DNA of 22,121 nt from UBA6016 sp964568395 (lineage in GTDB: Bacteria > Campylobacterota > Campylobacteria > Campylobacterales > UBA6016), in the NCBI GenBank assembly GCA_964568395.1, contig CAZMPN010000023.1, positions 1-22,121 of the forward strand, in the 5' to 3' direction. Positions 7,737 to 15,703 of this stretch are shown one piece after another. Both the position numbers and the translations under genes were made by a program. The notes beneath the pieces were generated by a model, which saw only the letters and a list, made by a program, of their open reading frames with translations, did not search any database and was not told the origin of the DNA. The first letter of the stretch is position 1. Each line of letters starts with the position of its first letter.

Positions 7737-7745
7737 TGTTAAAAT
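7737..7745 (+). promoter_or_regulatory. Extended -10 promoter for argG
   Basis: TGTTAAAAT gives an extended -10 (TG, one base, TAAAAT at 7740-7745). It lies 31 bases before the argG ATG, in the 145-base divergent region shared with the adhesin operon. The argG ribosome site AAAGG follows at 7766-7770. No ARG box could be identified with confidence. Confidence 0.5.
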
Positions 7746-7776
7746 ACGGCAAAACAAAGTCAAATAAAGGTTTTTT

Positions 7777-8991
7777 ATGAGCAAACAGATAAAAAAAGTC
7801 GTTTTGGCGTATTCGGGCGGCCTTGATACGAGCGTAATCCTAAAATGGCTGGAAGAGACTTACCAGTGCGAAGTCGTTACGTTTACGGCCGATATAGGTC
7901 AGGGCGAAGAGCTGGAGCCGGCGCGCGCGAAAGCAAAGCTTCTAGGGATTAAAGATGAAAACATCTTCATAGACGACCTTAAAGAAGAGTTCGTAAGGGA
8001 TTTCGTATTTCCTATGTTTAGAGCAAACGCCATATATGAGGGCGAATATCTGCTAGGAACCTCTATAGCTAGACCTCTGATCGCAAAAAGACAGATGGAG
8101 ATAGCGAAACGGATGGGCGCGGACGCCGTATGTCACGGCGCCACAGGCAAAGGAAACGACCAGGTAAGGTTCGAGCTTGGCTATCTGCACTTTGATCCAA
8201 AAATCAAAGTGATAGCGCCTTGGAGAGAGTGGGAGCTAAACTCTAGAGAGAGCCTTCTTAAATTCGCCGAAAAACACGGGATTCCGATAGAAAATAAAGT
8301 TGGCGGCAGCCCTTACTCCATGGATGCAAACCTGCTCCACATCAGCTATGAAGGCAAAGTGCTTGAAGATCCTTGGGTGGAAGCGGAAGAGGATATGTGG
8401 AGATGGTCCGTAAGCCCTGAAAACGCGCCTGATCAAGCGGAGTACATCGAAATAGAATTCGAGAAAGGCGATGCCGTAGGCATCAACGGACAAAGAATGA
8501 GCCCGGCTACGATTCTGGCAAAACTAAACGAATACGGCAACAAACACGGAATCGGAAGAATCGACATAGTCGAAAACAGATTCGTCGGCATGAAATCAAG
8601 AGGATGCTACGAAACTCCCGGCGGTACGATACTTCTAAGAGCTCATAGGGCGATAGAATCCATCACGCTAGACAGGGAAGAGGCGCACCTGAAAGACGAG
8701 ATGATGCCAAGATACGCAAAACTAATCTACAACGGCTTCTGGTTTAGCCCTGAAAGAGAAGCCCTGCAAGCGCTTATCGACAATACGCAAAAGAACGTAA
8801 GCGGTCACGTAAGATTGAAACTATACAAAGGCAACGTATCCGTAGCCGGCAGAAAATCTCCGAACACGCTGTTTAACCCTGAATACTCTACGTTTGAAAA
8901 AGACGAAGTTTACAACCAGAAAGACGCTGCAGGATTTATTAGACTGCAAGGTCTAAGATTTATCATCGAAGGGCAAGCGAGAGGCAAATAA
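7777..8991 (+). CDS. argG: Argininosuccinate synthase
   Basis: ArgG (EC 6.3.4.5) joins citrulline and aspartate with ATP to form argininosuccinate, the penultimate step of arginine synthesis in the cytoplasm. The 404 residues match the family length. The ATP-pyrophosphatase P-loop AYSGGLDTS is at 11-19. Other family marks are VCHGATGKGNDQVRFE, NKVGGSPYSMDANLLH and KSRGCYETPGGTIL. The ATG has an AAAGG ribosome site at a good distance. It is a single-gene unit, divergent from the adhesin operon and convergent with the EAL/HDOD gene, whose stop lies only eight bases after its own. No other arginine genes are in the window. Confidence 0.98.
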   Translation: MSKQIKKVVLAYSGGLDTSVILKWLEETYQCEVVTFTADIGQGEELEPARAKAKLLGIKDENIFIDDLKEEFVRDFVFPMFRANAIYEGEYLLGTSIARPLIAKRQMEIAKRMGADAVCHGATGKGNDQVRFELGYLHFDPKIKVIAPWREWELNSRESLLKFAEKHGIPIENKVGGSPYSMDANLLHISYEGKVLEDPWVEAEEDMWRWSVSPENAPDQAEYIEIEFEKGDAVGINGQRMSPATILAKLNEYGNKHGIGRIDIVENRFVGMKSRGCYETPGGTILLRAHRAIESITLDREEAHLKDEMMPRYAKLIYNGFWFSPEREALQALIDNTQKNVSGHVRLKLYKGNVSVAGRKSPNTLFNPEYSTFEKDEVYNQKDAAGFIRLQGLRFIIEGQARGK

Positions 8992-9014
8992 AAGCCTCTC
9001 AAACGCCTTTTGAG
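8979..9014. other. Two overlapping hairpins between convergent argG and the EAL/HDOD gene
   Basis: GAGAGGC (8979-8985) pairs with GCCTCTC (8994-9000) around an 8-base loop spanning the argG stop. Also, CTCAAA (8998-9003) pairs with TTTGAG (9009-9014) around CGCCT. The two stems share bases and exclude each other. Neither has a clear U-run, so they may be weak termination or transcript-end structures for the convergent genes. Confidence 0.35.
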
Positions 9015-10228
9015 TAGATGGAAGCATAACAGCCTCCAAGAAGTTTGGTCAGCTCGTCTATGCTTATTCCAAGCTTTTTTGTAAGAAGCTCTATCTTTAC
9101 CCAATCCCCTTTTTCGATAATCGCCGCTATTTGGATCAGTTTTCCGAGCATATTTTGCCTAGACGTTATCGCCTCGAATATCTCTTCGTCTATCGCTATC
9201 TCTTCTTTGATTTTTTCCAGAGGTATCTGCATAATGGCGTCGAAAAACGACAGAAGCCCGGCTAGATACGCCTTATCTACCACCGCCTTATCTTTTTTCA
9301 GCTTCTTGGCAAAACAAGACATTATATTCGCCCTAAGCAGCGCCGACTCTATCAGCGGACTGGAGAACCTATTTTGGTCCGCGCCGGCATACAAAAACAG
9401 CATAAGCCACTGAGCCAACGGAATTCGCCCCAGAAACGACACCGCCTGCGGAATGGAGGCTATTTCGCATTTGGTACCGAACGCGGCCGAGTTTATATAT
9501 TTTAGGAGGTTGATCGACAAATCCGCTATCTTGCTAATCTCATCCGCCACTTCGTCAAGCCCGCTGCCACCCTGAATCATCCTGAGAAGCCTCACGACGC
9601 TGGCTTTCGAGGAGTCTATCTTTCTGCCCTCCACGATAGTCGGCTTTTCAAAGAAATATCCCTGGTAGTAGTCGAACCCTATCGTTTTGCATGCGTCAAA
9701 CTCTTCGGCCGTCTCTACTTTTTCCGCCAAAAATTTAAAATTCTTGTTTGAGAAAAAATCCAGCTTGGTTTTTACCTTTTCTACGCCGCCGGCCGCTATC
9801 AAATCTATTTTTGCTATATCGATAAAAGGAAAAAGCGGCTCAAAGTTTTTGAGCTGCTCGCCGCCAAGATCCAAATCGTCTATCGCAAAACAAAAGCCCT
9901 TCTCTTTTAATGCGCCGACTCTCTCGATAATCTCATTATCTACCTTTACCGTCTCCAGTATCTCAACGATAAAACGCTCGCCGGGAATACCCTCTATGGC
10001 GGAGCTCATCAAAAACTCTTTATCTACGTTTATAAAAGCTTTTTTTGGGCCTATCAGCCTATCCAGGCCTATCGAATTGAGGGCGTTCAAAAGCACGCTC
10101 GCCGTAGCCAGAGAATCGCTTTTTATAACGGCCGCATTCGCGCCCCCGGACCTAAAAAGAAGCTCGTATGCAAATATATTGCCGCTCCCGCATAATATAG
10201 GTTGCCTGCCTATCAAAGCGCTACTCAT
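8999..10228 (-). CDS. EAL-HDOD domain protein (CdgJ/YuxH-like)
   Basis: This 409-residue protein has an N-terminal EAL-type domain (about 1-200) and a C-terminal HDOD domain (about 205-395; ADLSINLLKYINSAAFG, IPQAVSFLG). EAL proteins hydrolyse or bind cyclic di-GMP; HDOD domains mediate signalling interactions. The EAL signature reads ELL (Glu22). Metal and catalytic positions appear kept: Asn67, Glu89, Asp117, Asp118, Lys140, Glu169 and Gln189. Loop 6, however, reads DDLDLG instead of DDFGTG, so activity is uncertain and a binding-only role is possible. The ATG (10226-10228) has an AGGA site 6-9 bases upstream. The gene lies 60 bases after the Dabb gene, with an AT-rich TATATA region that might provide its own promoter. 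Relatives often affect motility and surface attachment. Confidence 0.88.
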   Translation of the reverse strand: MSSALIGRQPILCGSGNIFAYELLFRSGGANAAVIKSDSLATASVLLNALNSIGLDRLIGPKKAFINVDKEFLMSSAIEGIPGERFIVEILETVKVDNEIIERVGALKEKGFCFAIDDLDLGGEQLKNFEPLFPFIDIAKIDLIAAGGVEKVKTKLDFFSNKNFKFLAEKVETAEEFDACKTIGFDYYQGYFFEKPTIVEGRKIDSSKASVVRLLRMIQGGSGLDEVADEISKIADLSINLLKYINSAAFGTKCEIASIPQAVSFLGRIPLAQWLMLFLYAGADQNRFSSPLIESALLRANIMSCFAKKLKKDKAVVDKAYLAGLLSFFDAIMQIPLEKIKEEIAIDEEIFEAITSRQNMLGKLIQIAAIIEKGDWVKIELLTKKLGISIDELTKLLGGCYASIYSKGV

Positions 10229-10288
10229 GATTTTCCTATAATTTTTTCATATATATTAACATACGAATATGCTAAAAAAGTGACAAAG

Positions 10289-10570
10289 CTATAGTTCGTA
10301 ATCTACGGCCCTGCTCTCAAAACCGTTTGATTTTACCCACTCCACTATAGGCAGATGCTCCGGATGATTGGCATAAATATCGAGATGTTCCCTCGATGGA
10401 AGCGTTACGGTAAGCGCCAGATCAAAAGATCTAGGGGAGCGCACAAAATCTATGCCGGCCTCCAGGTCGAGTATAAAATCTATCTTATCCTCCAGCTCCA
10501 AAAGCATTTTTTGCAGCTCTTCTACTTTTTTGCCGTCTTCGTTTTTGAAAAATACGATATGTCTTATCAT
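10289..10570 (-). CDS. Dabb-family (stress-responsive A/B barrel) small protein
   Basis: This 93-residue protein begins MIRHIVFFKNEDGKKVEELQ and contains a SFDLALTVTLPSREHLDIYANHPEH core and a VEWVKS segment. This is the normal form of the Dabb ferredoxin-like dimeric alpha/beta barrel. The conserved MIRHIVFFK strand and YANHPEH region support the family. No catalytic function is established for bacterial members of this type. Its ATG overlaps the MscS stop by four bases (ATGA, 10567-10570), which argues for cotranscription with the channel. There is no signal peptide, so it should be cytoplasmic. Confidence 0.85.
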   Translation of the reverse strand: MIRHIVFFKNEDGKKVEELQKMLLELEDKIDFILDLEAGIDFVRSPRSFDLALTVTLPSREHLDIYANHPEHLPIVEWVKSNGFESRAVDYEL

Positions 10571-12399
10571 CTCTTGTCCTCAAATTTTATTATTTCTAGT
10601 TTTGGATACGGGAGCTCCACGCCGGAGGCCGTTATCACCTCCAAAAACTCCTTCAGGAAGTCTCCGACCTCTACGTTTGCCTTCTTGATGTCCACGAATA
10701 TGCGGTATTCCACGTCAAGGCCGTAGTTGCCGTACCCGACAACCAATAGCTGCGTCCTATCTATAAAGTTTTGCCCCAAAATCTCTTTCGTCTTGGAATC
10801 CAGGATACTTTTTAGCAAATCCAGGTCGGTATTGTAGCCGACGGAGAATTTGACGCGCCTTCTTATAACGCTAGACTCTTTCGTCAGGTTCTCTATCTGT
10901 CCCGAAAAAATGTTTGAGTTTGGTATGAGTATGACGATGTCGTCGCTAGTCTTGATGTTCGTAGTCCTAAGGTTGACCGACGTTACGACGCCGGTACGTC
11001 CGTCCGGCAGGCTTAAGATGTCGCCTATCTTTATGGAGTTTTCGAACAGAAGTATGACGCCGGATATAAAGTTTGACACGACGCCCTGCAAACCAAAGCC
11101 GATACCGACCGAAAGGGCGGAAACTATGATGGCGAAATTGGTCAAAGAGAGCCCAAAACCGCTCAAAATAACAAAAAATATAATCAGATACGCTGCGACG
11201 CCTATTGCTTTCGAGAATATAAACCTTATATGCTCGTAGTGCGCTCCGCCTTTGCCTGTTCTCTCGAAATAGCCGGGAACCACTTTTAGCGTAAGCCATG
11301 TTTTTATTATATAGATGACGATAACGGCAAACAGTACGATAATCGCCGTTTTTACTTTTATATCGGAGTTGTTGACGACAAAAAGCGTTATGTCGAGAGT
11401 CTTGTTTACCGAAAGGTATAGATCCTCCAGATAGCCGCTTGTTTTTGCTGGAAGCGACTCGTCAAAAGATTTGAACACCCTCTCGAACACCTGCGAATTT
11501 AGCGCGTTCTCGGCGACGGCCAATCCGTACGCCTCTTTCTCTCTTTTATATTCCGCAAAAAGCTCTTTGTTTGCCGCAAGAGGCTCGTTTTTTACAAAAT
11601 ATATCGGCTCGTATTTTTTGGAAAGCAGCGCATCCAGCTTGCGCTTATCGTCGGCGGAGTCTTTGGATGATTTGACTTTTTTTAAGAGCCTTATTTTCTC
11701 GAAGAAGTCCGACTTCATCTCATACGCGCACTCCTTAAAAGAGAGTATGGAGCTTTGAAGCGCTATGCGTTCGGCCTTCTCCGGGCTTTTTGCGGCGGCG
11801 CTCTCTTTTTTCATTTGAGCTAATCTATCTTTTGCGCCGGATATTCTTGCCTTCAAGTCCACATCGTCGTTATCGAACTTGAGATTTTTTTTGATTATCG
11901 CGTCTATTAGGGCCGTTTTCGTTTTTTGCAGGGACTCTTTTTGAAGCTCTAGCTCCAAAAGCTTCCTATCTATTTTGCGATACTCGAATATAACAGGGAT
12001 AATGTCCGTCTCGTATAAGTTTTTGCTTTTTGCGCCGAGCATGATTTCGACTATTTTCGCCTGCCTGGCTTGTAGTTTCATATACTCGGAGTCTATATTC
12101 TCGGGCTTTTCTTTGAGATATAGCTTCGAATATATAAGCCTCAGATTTTTAAAAGCCTGCTCATAGCTTGCGACGTTCAAAAGCCCTTCGTCGGCCTCCC
12201 CTAGTATGTCTACGGGCTTTATGATATCCCTGTACTCGGCTATCATCTTGTTGTCGTCGAAGCTTTTTAGATAAGAGAGGAATTTTGCCTCGTCGGTTAT
12301 TTTCAGCCTATCCTTCTCGATCTTTAAAAAATCCGATCCTATTATCTCGGCAAATGCGCAAGAAGCAAGAAGCAAAAGCGCCAAGAAGGCTTTTTTCAT
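10567..12399 (-). CDS. MscS-family mechanosensitive ion channel with long periplasmic N-terminal domain
   Basis: This 610-residue protein has a signal peptide (MKKAFLALLLLASCAFA) and a long charged, helical, probably coiled-coil periplasmic region (about 18-345). Three membrane segments follow at about 351-369, 397-417 and 421-455. The last contains the pore-lining helix VSALSVGIGFGLQGVVSNFISGVILL. The MscS beta domain (about 457-505; KIGDIL, GRTGVVTSVNLRTTNI, IPNSNIFSGQIENLT) and the C-terminal alpha/beta domain follow. MscS channels open under membrane tension and release solutes on osmotic downshift. The N-terminal domain makes it a larger MscS variant than the E. coli type. The start overlaps the lipoprotein stop (ATGA, 12396-12399), so it is part of the Mla transcript. 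Confidence 0.9.
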   Translation of the reverse strand: MKKAFLALLLLASCAFAEIIGSDFLKIEKDRLKITDEAKFLSYLKSFDDNKMIAEYRDIIKPVDILGEADEGLLNVASYEQAFKNLRLIYSKLYLKEKPENIDSEYMKLQARQAKIVEIMLGAKSKNLYETDIIPVIFEYRKIDRKLLELELQKESLQKTKTALIDAIIKKNLKFDNDDVDLKARISGAKDRLAQMKKESAAAKSPEKAERIALQSSILSFKECAYEMKSDFFEKIRLLKKVKSSKDSADDKRKLDALLSKKYEPIYFVKNEPLAANKELFAEYKREKEAYGLAVAENALNSQVFERVFKSFDESLPAKTSGYLEDLYLSVNKTLDITLFVVNNSDIKVKTAIIVLFAVIVIYIIKTWLTLKVVPGYFERTGKGGAHYEHIRFIFSKAIGVAAYLIIFFVILSGFGLSLTNFAIIVSALSVGIGFGLQGVVSNFISGVILLFENSIKIGDILSLPDGRTGVVTSVNLRTTNIKTSDDIVILIPNSNIFSGQIENLTKESSVIRRRVKFSVGYNTDLDLLKSILDSKTKEILGQNFIDRTQLLVVGYGNYGLDVEYRIFVDIKKANVEVGDFLKEFLEVITASGVELPYPKLEIIKFEDKR

Positions 12400-12914
12400 T
12401 TACGGCCACCTTTTTTTAATTCTGTTTTTATTGTTTCGCACACATTCGCTACGCTTTTCTCAAGACCGTCAACGGCGCCTTTTGGGCCAGCCCCTATGTC
12501 GCCTATATTCAATCTTACGAATCTATATATTTTCTCTTTTTCCTTTGCCGCAATCTCTATTTTCGCCGCAAACACATATTCATTTTTGCCGTCAAGATAC
12601 GCCTGATACGAATCCGTGACGCCAATCTTCACTTTGGCGTCGCTCCCAAAGAGATAACTCTCTATGCTAGATTTTATAAATTCGGCATGCGTTTTTGCTA
12701 GATACGAGTTTTTATACGGCAAGAAAACACCGTCTTTTTTGTACCATATCCTATCTCCGGACAGATACGACACGGTATCCACCGAAACGTCTACGCCGCC
12801 ATTGGCTTCTTTTTGCGCACAGGTTTTTATATCCGGCAGATAATACTTTATCTCGTTTTTTTGAGAGCATGCGCCAAAAAGAAGAACAAAACACAAGAGC
12901 GCTATTTTTCTCAT
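12396..12914 (-). CDS. Mla/Pqi-associated auxiliary lipoprotein (PqiC/ABC_trans_aux-like)
   Basis: The 172-residue protein starts MRKIALLCFVLLFGAC, a lipoprotein signal with the lipobox FGAC (lipidated Cys16). The body contains YYLPDIKTC and VDVSVDTVSYLSGDRIWYKKDG, a phrase typical of the ABC-type transport auxiliary lipoproteins that pair with MCE systems, as PqiC does. It has no MlaC-like features. The start is three bases after the mlaD stop, with GGAG in the end of mlaD as the ribosome site. The C. jejuni homologous cluster also has a lipoprotein in this place. It likely sits in the periplasm on the outer or inner membrane and takes part in lipid passage. Confidence 0.82.
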   Translation of the reverse strand: MRKIALLCFVLLFGACSQKNEIKYYLPDIKTCAQKEANGGVDVSVDTVSYLSGDRIWYKKDGVFLPYKNSYLAKTHAEFIKSSIESYLFGSDAKVKIGVTDSYQAYLDGKNEYVFAAKIEIAAKEKEKIYRFVRLNIGDIGAGPKGAVDGLEKSVANVCETIKTELKKGGRK

Positions 12915-12917
12915 CTT

Positions 12918-13799
12918 CTACTCCTCCGGACCTTTTGGAATATCGGCAGAGTCGAAAAGCAACGAGCTTGGGTTTTTTTGTATATTCTTAACAAGGGCGT
13001 TGGACTCTTTGCCCAGCTCCCTAAGCTGCACGATAAGCTTTTTGGCTTCATCCGTAACTCCGGTAATATCTTTTTTGTAGTCGAAATCCCCTCGCTTCAG
13101 AGAGCCGTTTAGCCTTATCGCTACGTTGTTGGCCGAATCTGCCGCGGCGGATATCTTTTTGATTGCGGCCACCGTTTCGACCGGCAACTCCTTCGAATTC
13201 TTCGTTATTTCGCCTATCTCATCCAGTCTCGCCGATAGTTTTGACGTAATGGCGCTTAGGTTTTCCAGCGCTTCGCCGGCATGCTTTAGGTTTTTTTCAT
13301 CCAGAGAGCTATCTATCTTCTCCATGATGCTCTGCGTCCTATCAAGCATATTGGCGATAGATGAGTCAAACTTGCTAAATATCGACGGGGCATGCTTGAT
13401 TGTCGGCAAAGCGCTCTTATCCACGTCCCTCAAGATCGAATCGCCGTTTTGACCTGGCGTTATATCGACAAAGCTAAGCCCGGTAATGCCTTGCGGCTTT
13501 ATGTAGGCAACGGAACTCGTCTTTATAGGGGTGCCCTCTTTTATTTTTAGCAAAATCTCTATCTGCTCGGTATTCTCGGTGCTAATGCGTATATCGGACA
13601 CCCTTCCAACTACGACGCCCCTGTATTTTACCGGGGCTTCGATATTCAGCCCCGACACGGACTCGGTAGCAAGCACCCGGTAGTTATCCGTATCGTTTTT
13701 GAAGCCGAACTTTCCGAGCCAGAAAACCGCTACGGCGAACGCGCTTATAAAAAATATCGCGAAAATGCCCACCAGCGTATAGTTAGCCTTATTTTCCAA
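12918..13799 (-). CDS. mlaD: MlaD-family MCE-domain lipid-transport protein
   Basis: The product is an inner-membrane-anchored substrate-binding protein of the Mla-type phospholipid transporter. I place the start at TTG 13797-13799, not at the ATG at 13820. A strong AGGAGG (13805-13810) lies five bases before this TTG, and the resulting N-terminus MENKANYTLVGIFAIFFI matches family members. One membrane helix (about 8-30) is followed by the MCE domain (about 35-115; VSGLNIEAPVKYRGVVVGRV, GITGLSFVDITPG). A long helical tail (about 140-285) includes SSIANMLDRTQSIMEKIDSS. The tail suggests a tube or coiled assembly. The start overlaps the mlaF stop by 11 bases. Confidence 0.9.
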   Translation of the reverse strand: MENKANYTLVGIFAIFFISAFAVAVFWLGKFGFKNDTDNYRVLATESVSGLNIEAPVKYRGVVVGRVSDIRISTENTEQIEILLKIKEGTPIKTSSVAYIKPQGITGLSFVDITPGQNGDSILRDVDKSALPTIKHAPSIFSKFDSSIANMLDRTQSIMEKIDSSLDEKNLKHAGEALENLSAITSKLSARLDEIGEITKNSKELPVETVAAIKKISAAADSANNVAIRLNGSLKRGDFDYKKDITGVTDEAKKLIVQLRELGKESNALVKNIQKNPSSLLFDSADIPKGPEE

Positions 13800-14538
13800 G
13801 CTGACCTCCTTTGACGTCAAAAAAACTTCTCAAAAATTTATGCCCGCTCCGTTTGGCCTCTTCCACGCTTCCCAAAAAAACTATTCTCCTATCGTGAAGC
13901 GCCATAATCTTGCTGGAAATATCGGTAACGGAGTGGACATCGTGGCTAATAAGCACGACGGTAAGTCCGAGCGCCTCTCTCAAAGAGAGTATCAAATCAT
14001 CAAAACCTCTCGAAGATATAGGGTCGAGACCGCTTGTGGGCTCGTCCAAAAATAGCAAAGAAGGCTCCAGCGCCAGCGCCCTGGCAAGCGCGGCTCTTTT
14101 TTTCATACCGCCGCTAAGTTCGCTCGGGTACATATGCTTAGCATGTTCCGGCAGGCCGACCAACGAGAGCTTATAGGACACCAGCTCATCGGCCAGGGCG
14201 CCGACAATCCCGGCATGCTCTTTTAGCAGTATCGCTATATTCTCCTTTATAGTCAAAGACGAAAATAACGCCGAAGATTGGAACAAAACGCCCCACTCCC
14301 TCGAAAACTTCTTTAGCCTATCATCGTCGAATCCAAGTATATCGCAGCCAAAAATCTTTATTGAGCCGCTTTGAGGACGAAGCAGCATTATCAGCTCCTT
14401 TAAAAGCGTCGATTTGCCGGAGCCGCTAGAACCTATGACGGTAAAGACCTCCCCCTCTTTGACGTCAAACGATATTGAGTCGTGTATAACCCTGTCCCCA
14501 AAAGCGGTTACTATGTCCCTAGCCTCTATGACATTCAT
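13789..14538 (-). CDS. mlaF: MlaF-type ABC transporter ATPase (IamA-like)
   Basis: The 249-residue ATPase drives Mla-type lipid transport on the cytoplasmic face. Motifs from the chosen start are Walker A GSSGSGKST (36-44), Q-loop Gln87, signature LSGGM (141-145), Walker B LLFLDE (161-166) and H-loop His199. LSGGMKKRAALARALALEP is typical of the MlaF group. The start is ATG 14536-14538, which overlaps the mlaE TGA by four bases; an upstream ATG at 14580 would put 14 poorly conserved residues in front. The C. jejuni counterpart is IamA, linked by name to invasion-associated markers. The gene is followed directly by mlaD. Confidence 0.93.
   Translation of the reverse strand: MNVIEARDIVTAFGDRVIHDSISFDVKEGEVFTVIGSSGSGKSTLLKELIMLLRPQSGSIKIFGCDILGFDDDRLKKFSREWGVLFQSSALFSSLTIKENIAILLKEHAGIVGALADELVSYKLSLVGLPEHAKHMYPSELSGGMKKRAALARALALEPSLLFLDEPTSGLDPISSRGFDDLILSLREALGLTVVLISHDVHSVTDISSKIMALHDRRIVFLGSVEEAKRSGHKFLRSFFDVKGGQLGK
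13805..13810 (-). promoter_or_regulatory. Shine-Dalgarno site deciding the mlaD start
   Basis: AGGAGG on the minus strand sits five bases upstream of TTG 13797-13799. It is the strongest ribosome site in the window. It lies inside the extended reading frame that would begin with the ATG at 13820, so that longer start is unlikely. Confidence 0.75.
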
Positions 14539-15644
14539 ATCTTTAGTCCCGAGAATATCACTGAAAATACTGCGTCGCATGCGATAACGGCGAATATGGA
14601 GTTCACGACGCTGTGCGTAGTCATAACGCCTATGCTCTCGCTGCTGCCTTCTACCTGGAACCCTCTGAAAACACCGATGGAGGCAATCAAAAACGCAAAA
14701 AACGGAGCCTTAAAGAGTCCCACGAATACGTGTTTCATAGCCAAGGTTGCCCTTAGCCTATCCAGAAATTCGCCGTACGATATTCCCAGCTGCAGCTTTG
14801 CTATTATCATCCCGCCCGCTATCGCTATGACGTCGGCAAAGAATATAACGAGCCACAGCGTAAGCGTCAAGGCAAGCACCCTTGGCCATACAAGAAAATA
14901 AAACGGGTTAAACCCCATCGTCTTCATGGCGTCTATCTCTTCCGTTATCTTCATGACTCCGATTTCCGACGTATAGCTGGCCCCGCTGCGCCCGGCAATG
15001 ACTACGGCGGTCAGAAGCGGCGCAAGCTCCCTTGTTACGGAGATGCCTACGAGGTCTACGGTAAATATGGCCGCCCCGAACCTCTCAAGCTGGATGGAGC
15101 CTTGATAAGTCACGACAACCCCAATAAGAAAAGCGCTAAGCGCCACTATCGGAAGAGCGTTTACGGAAGATAGCTCCATCTGCCTTATAATTGACGCAAA
15201 TCTAAAATTTCGAGCCGCAAAAAGCCTAAAAAACGAATAGATCATGGCGCCCAAAAACGAGCTATAGGAGATGAAGTCCCTGACTTTGGAGTATACGCTA
15301 AACCCAAGAATATGCAAAAAACCGTTTTTCTTAGGCAGTTTTTGCGCCCCACCCTTTTTTGCATGTAGCAATACCAGCCTAAAAATATTTTTTGCTGTTT
15401 TGGAGATGCCGAAAATTGCGATATTTTGATTTTTTCTTTTAAGCAGCATAAGCCACAATGCCGCGGCGCTATCCATTTTTTTTAGACCGGAGAGGTCTAT
15501 TTCTATACGCTTGCCGGAATAGGCGGCAACCCTGCTCGTAAGGCTAGATGAGACTTCAGCCAAGAAAAGCGTGCGCCACTCCCCTTTTAGGCTTATAAAA
15601 ACGGTCCCGTCTTTTTCCAGGACGTCAAAGCTTGCGAGTTCCAA
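14535..15644 (-). CDS. mlaE: MlaE-type permease with fused N-terminal STAS domain (IamB-like)
   Basis: This 369-residue protein joins a STAS domain (about 5-90; RIEIDLSGLKKMDSAAALWLM) to a MlaE permease (about 145-365). The permease has five or so membrane segments and the signature AGRSGASYTSEIGVMKITEEIDAMKTMG (218-245). The STAS part plays the role that separate MlaB has in E. coli, so no mlaB is needed. The start is TTG at 15642-15644 with AGGG eight bases upstream; no upstream ATG fits. It is the first gene of the transporter operon and is divergent from psd. MlaC and MlaA homologues are not in the window. In C. jejuni the counterpart is IamB. Confidence 0.92.
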   Translation of the reverse strand: MELASFDVLEKDGTVFISLKGEWRTLFLAEVSSSLTSRVAAYSGKRIEIDLSGLKKMDSAAALWLMLLKRKNQNIAIFGISKTAKNIFRLVLLHAKKGGAQKLPKKNGFLHILGFSVYSKVRDFISYSSFLGAMIYSFFRLFAARNFRFASIIRQMELSSVNALPIVALSAFLIGVVVTYQGSIQLERFGAAIFTVDLVGISVTRELAPLLTAVVIAGRSGASYTSEIGVMKITEEIDAMKTMGFNPFYFLVWPRVLALTLTLWLVIFFADVIAIAGGMIIAKLQLGISYGEFLDRLRATLAMKHVFVGLFKAPFFAFLIASIGVFRGFQVEGSSESIGVMTTHSVVNSIFAVIACDAVFSVIFSGLKI

Positions 15645-15671
15645 GCAAAACCCTAATTTGTATTTATATAG

Positions 15672-15679
15672 ATTATAAT
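15672..15679. promoter_or_regulatory. Overlapping divergent -10 boxes for psd and the mla operon
   Basis: ATTATAAT is a palindromic unit that contains TATAAT on the plus strand (15674-15679) and TATAAT on the minus strand (15672-15677). The plus box is 25 bases before the psd ATG and the minus box 28 bases before the mlaE TTG. Both distances suit short leaders. Polymerase cannot occupy both boxes at once, so the two transcripts would compete. It is the only gap (59 bases) between the two genes. Confidence 0.6.
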
Positions 15680-15703
15680 TTATAAAAAGTTAAAAGGTGC
15701 GTG

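Noticed and set aside
9687..10241. A 184-codon plus-strand frame opposite the EAL/HDOD gene
   Set aside because: The low-complexity Ser/Phe/Lys-rich product is what the antisense of a Lys/Glu-rich gene gives; the minus-strand protein has firm domains.
13800..13820. ATG start for mlaD at 13820
   Set aside because: It would place a strong AGGAGG inside the coding region and add residues not typical of the family; TTG at 13799 fits better.
14539..14580. ATG start for mlaF at 14580
   Set aside because: It adds 14 residues lying within mlaE, whereas ATG at 14538 gives the usual four-base overlap and a normal ATPase N-terminus.
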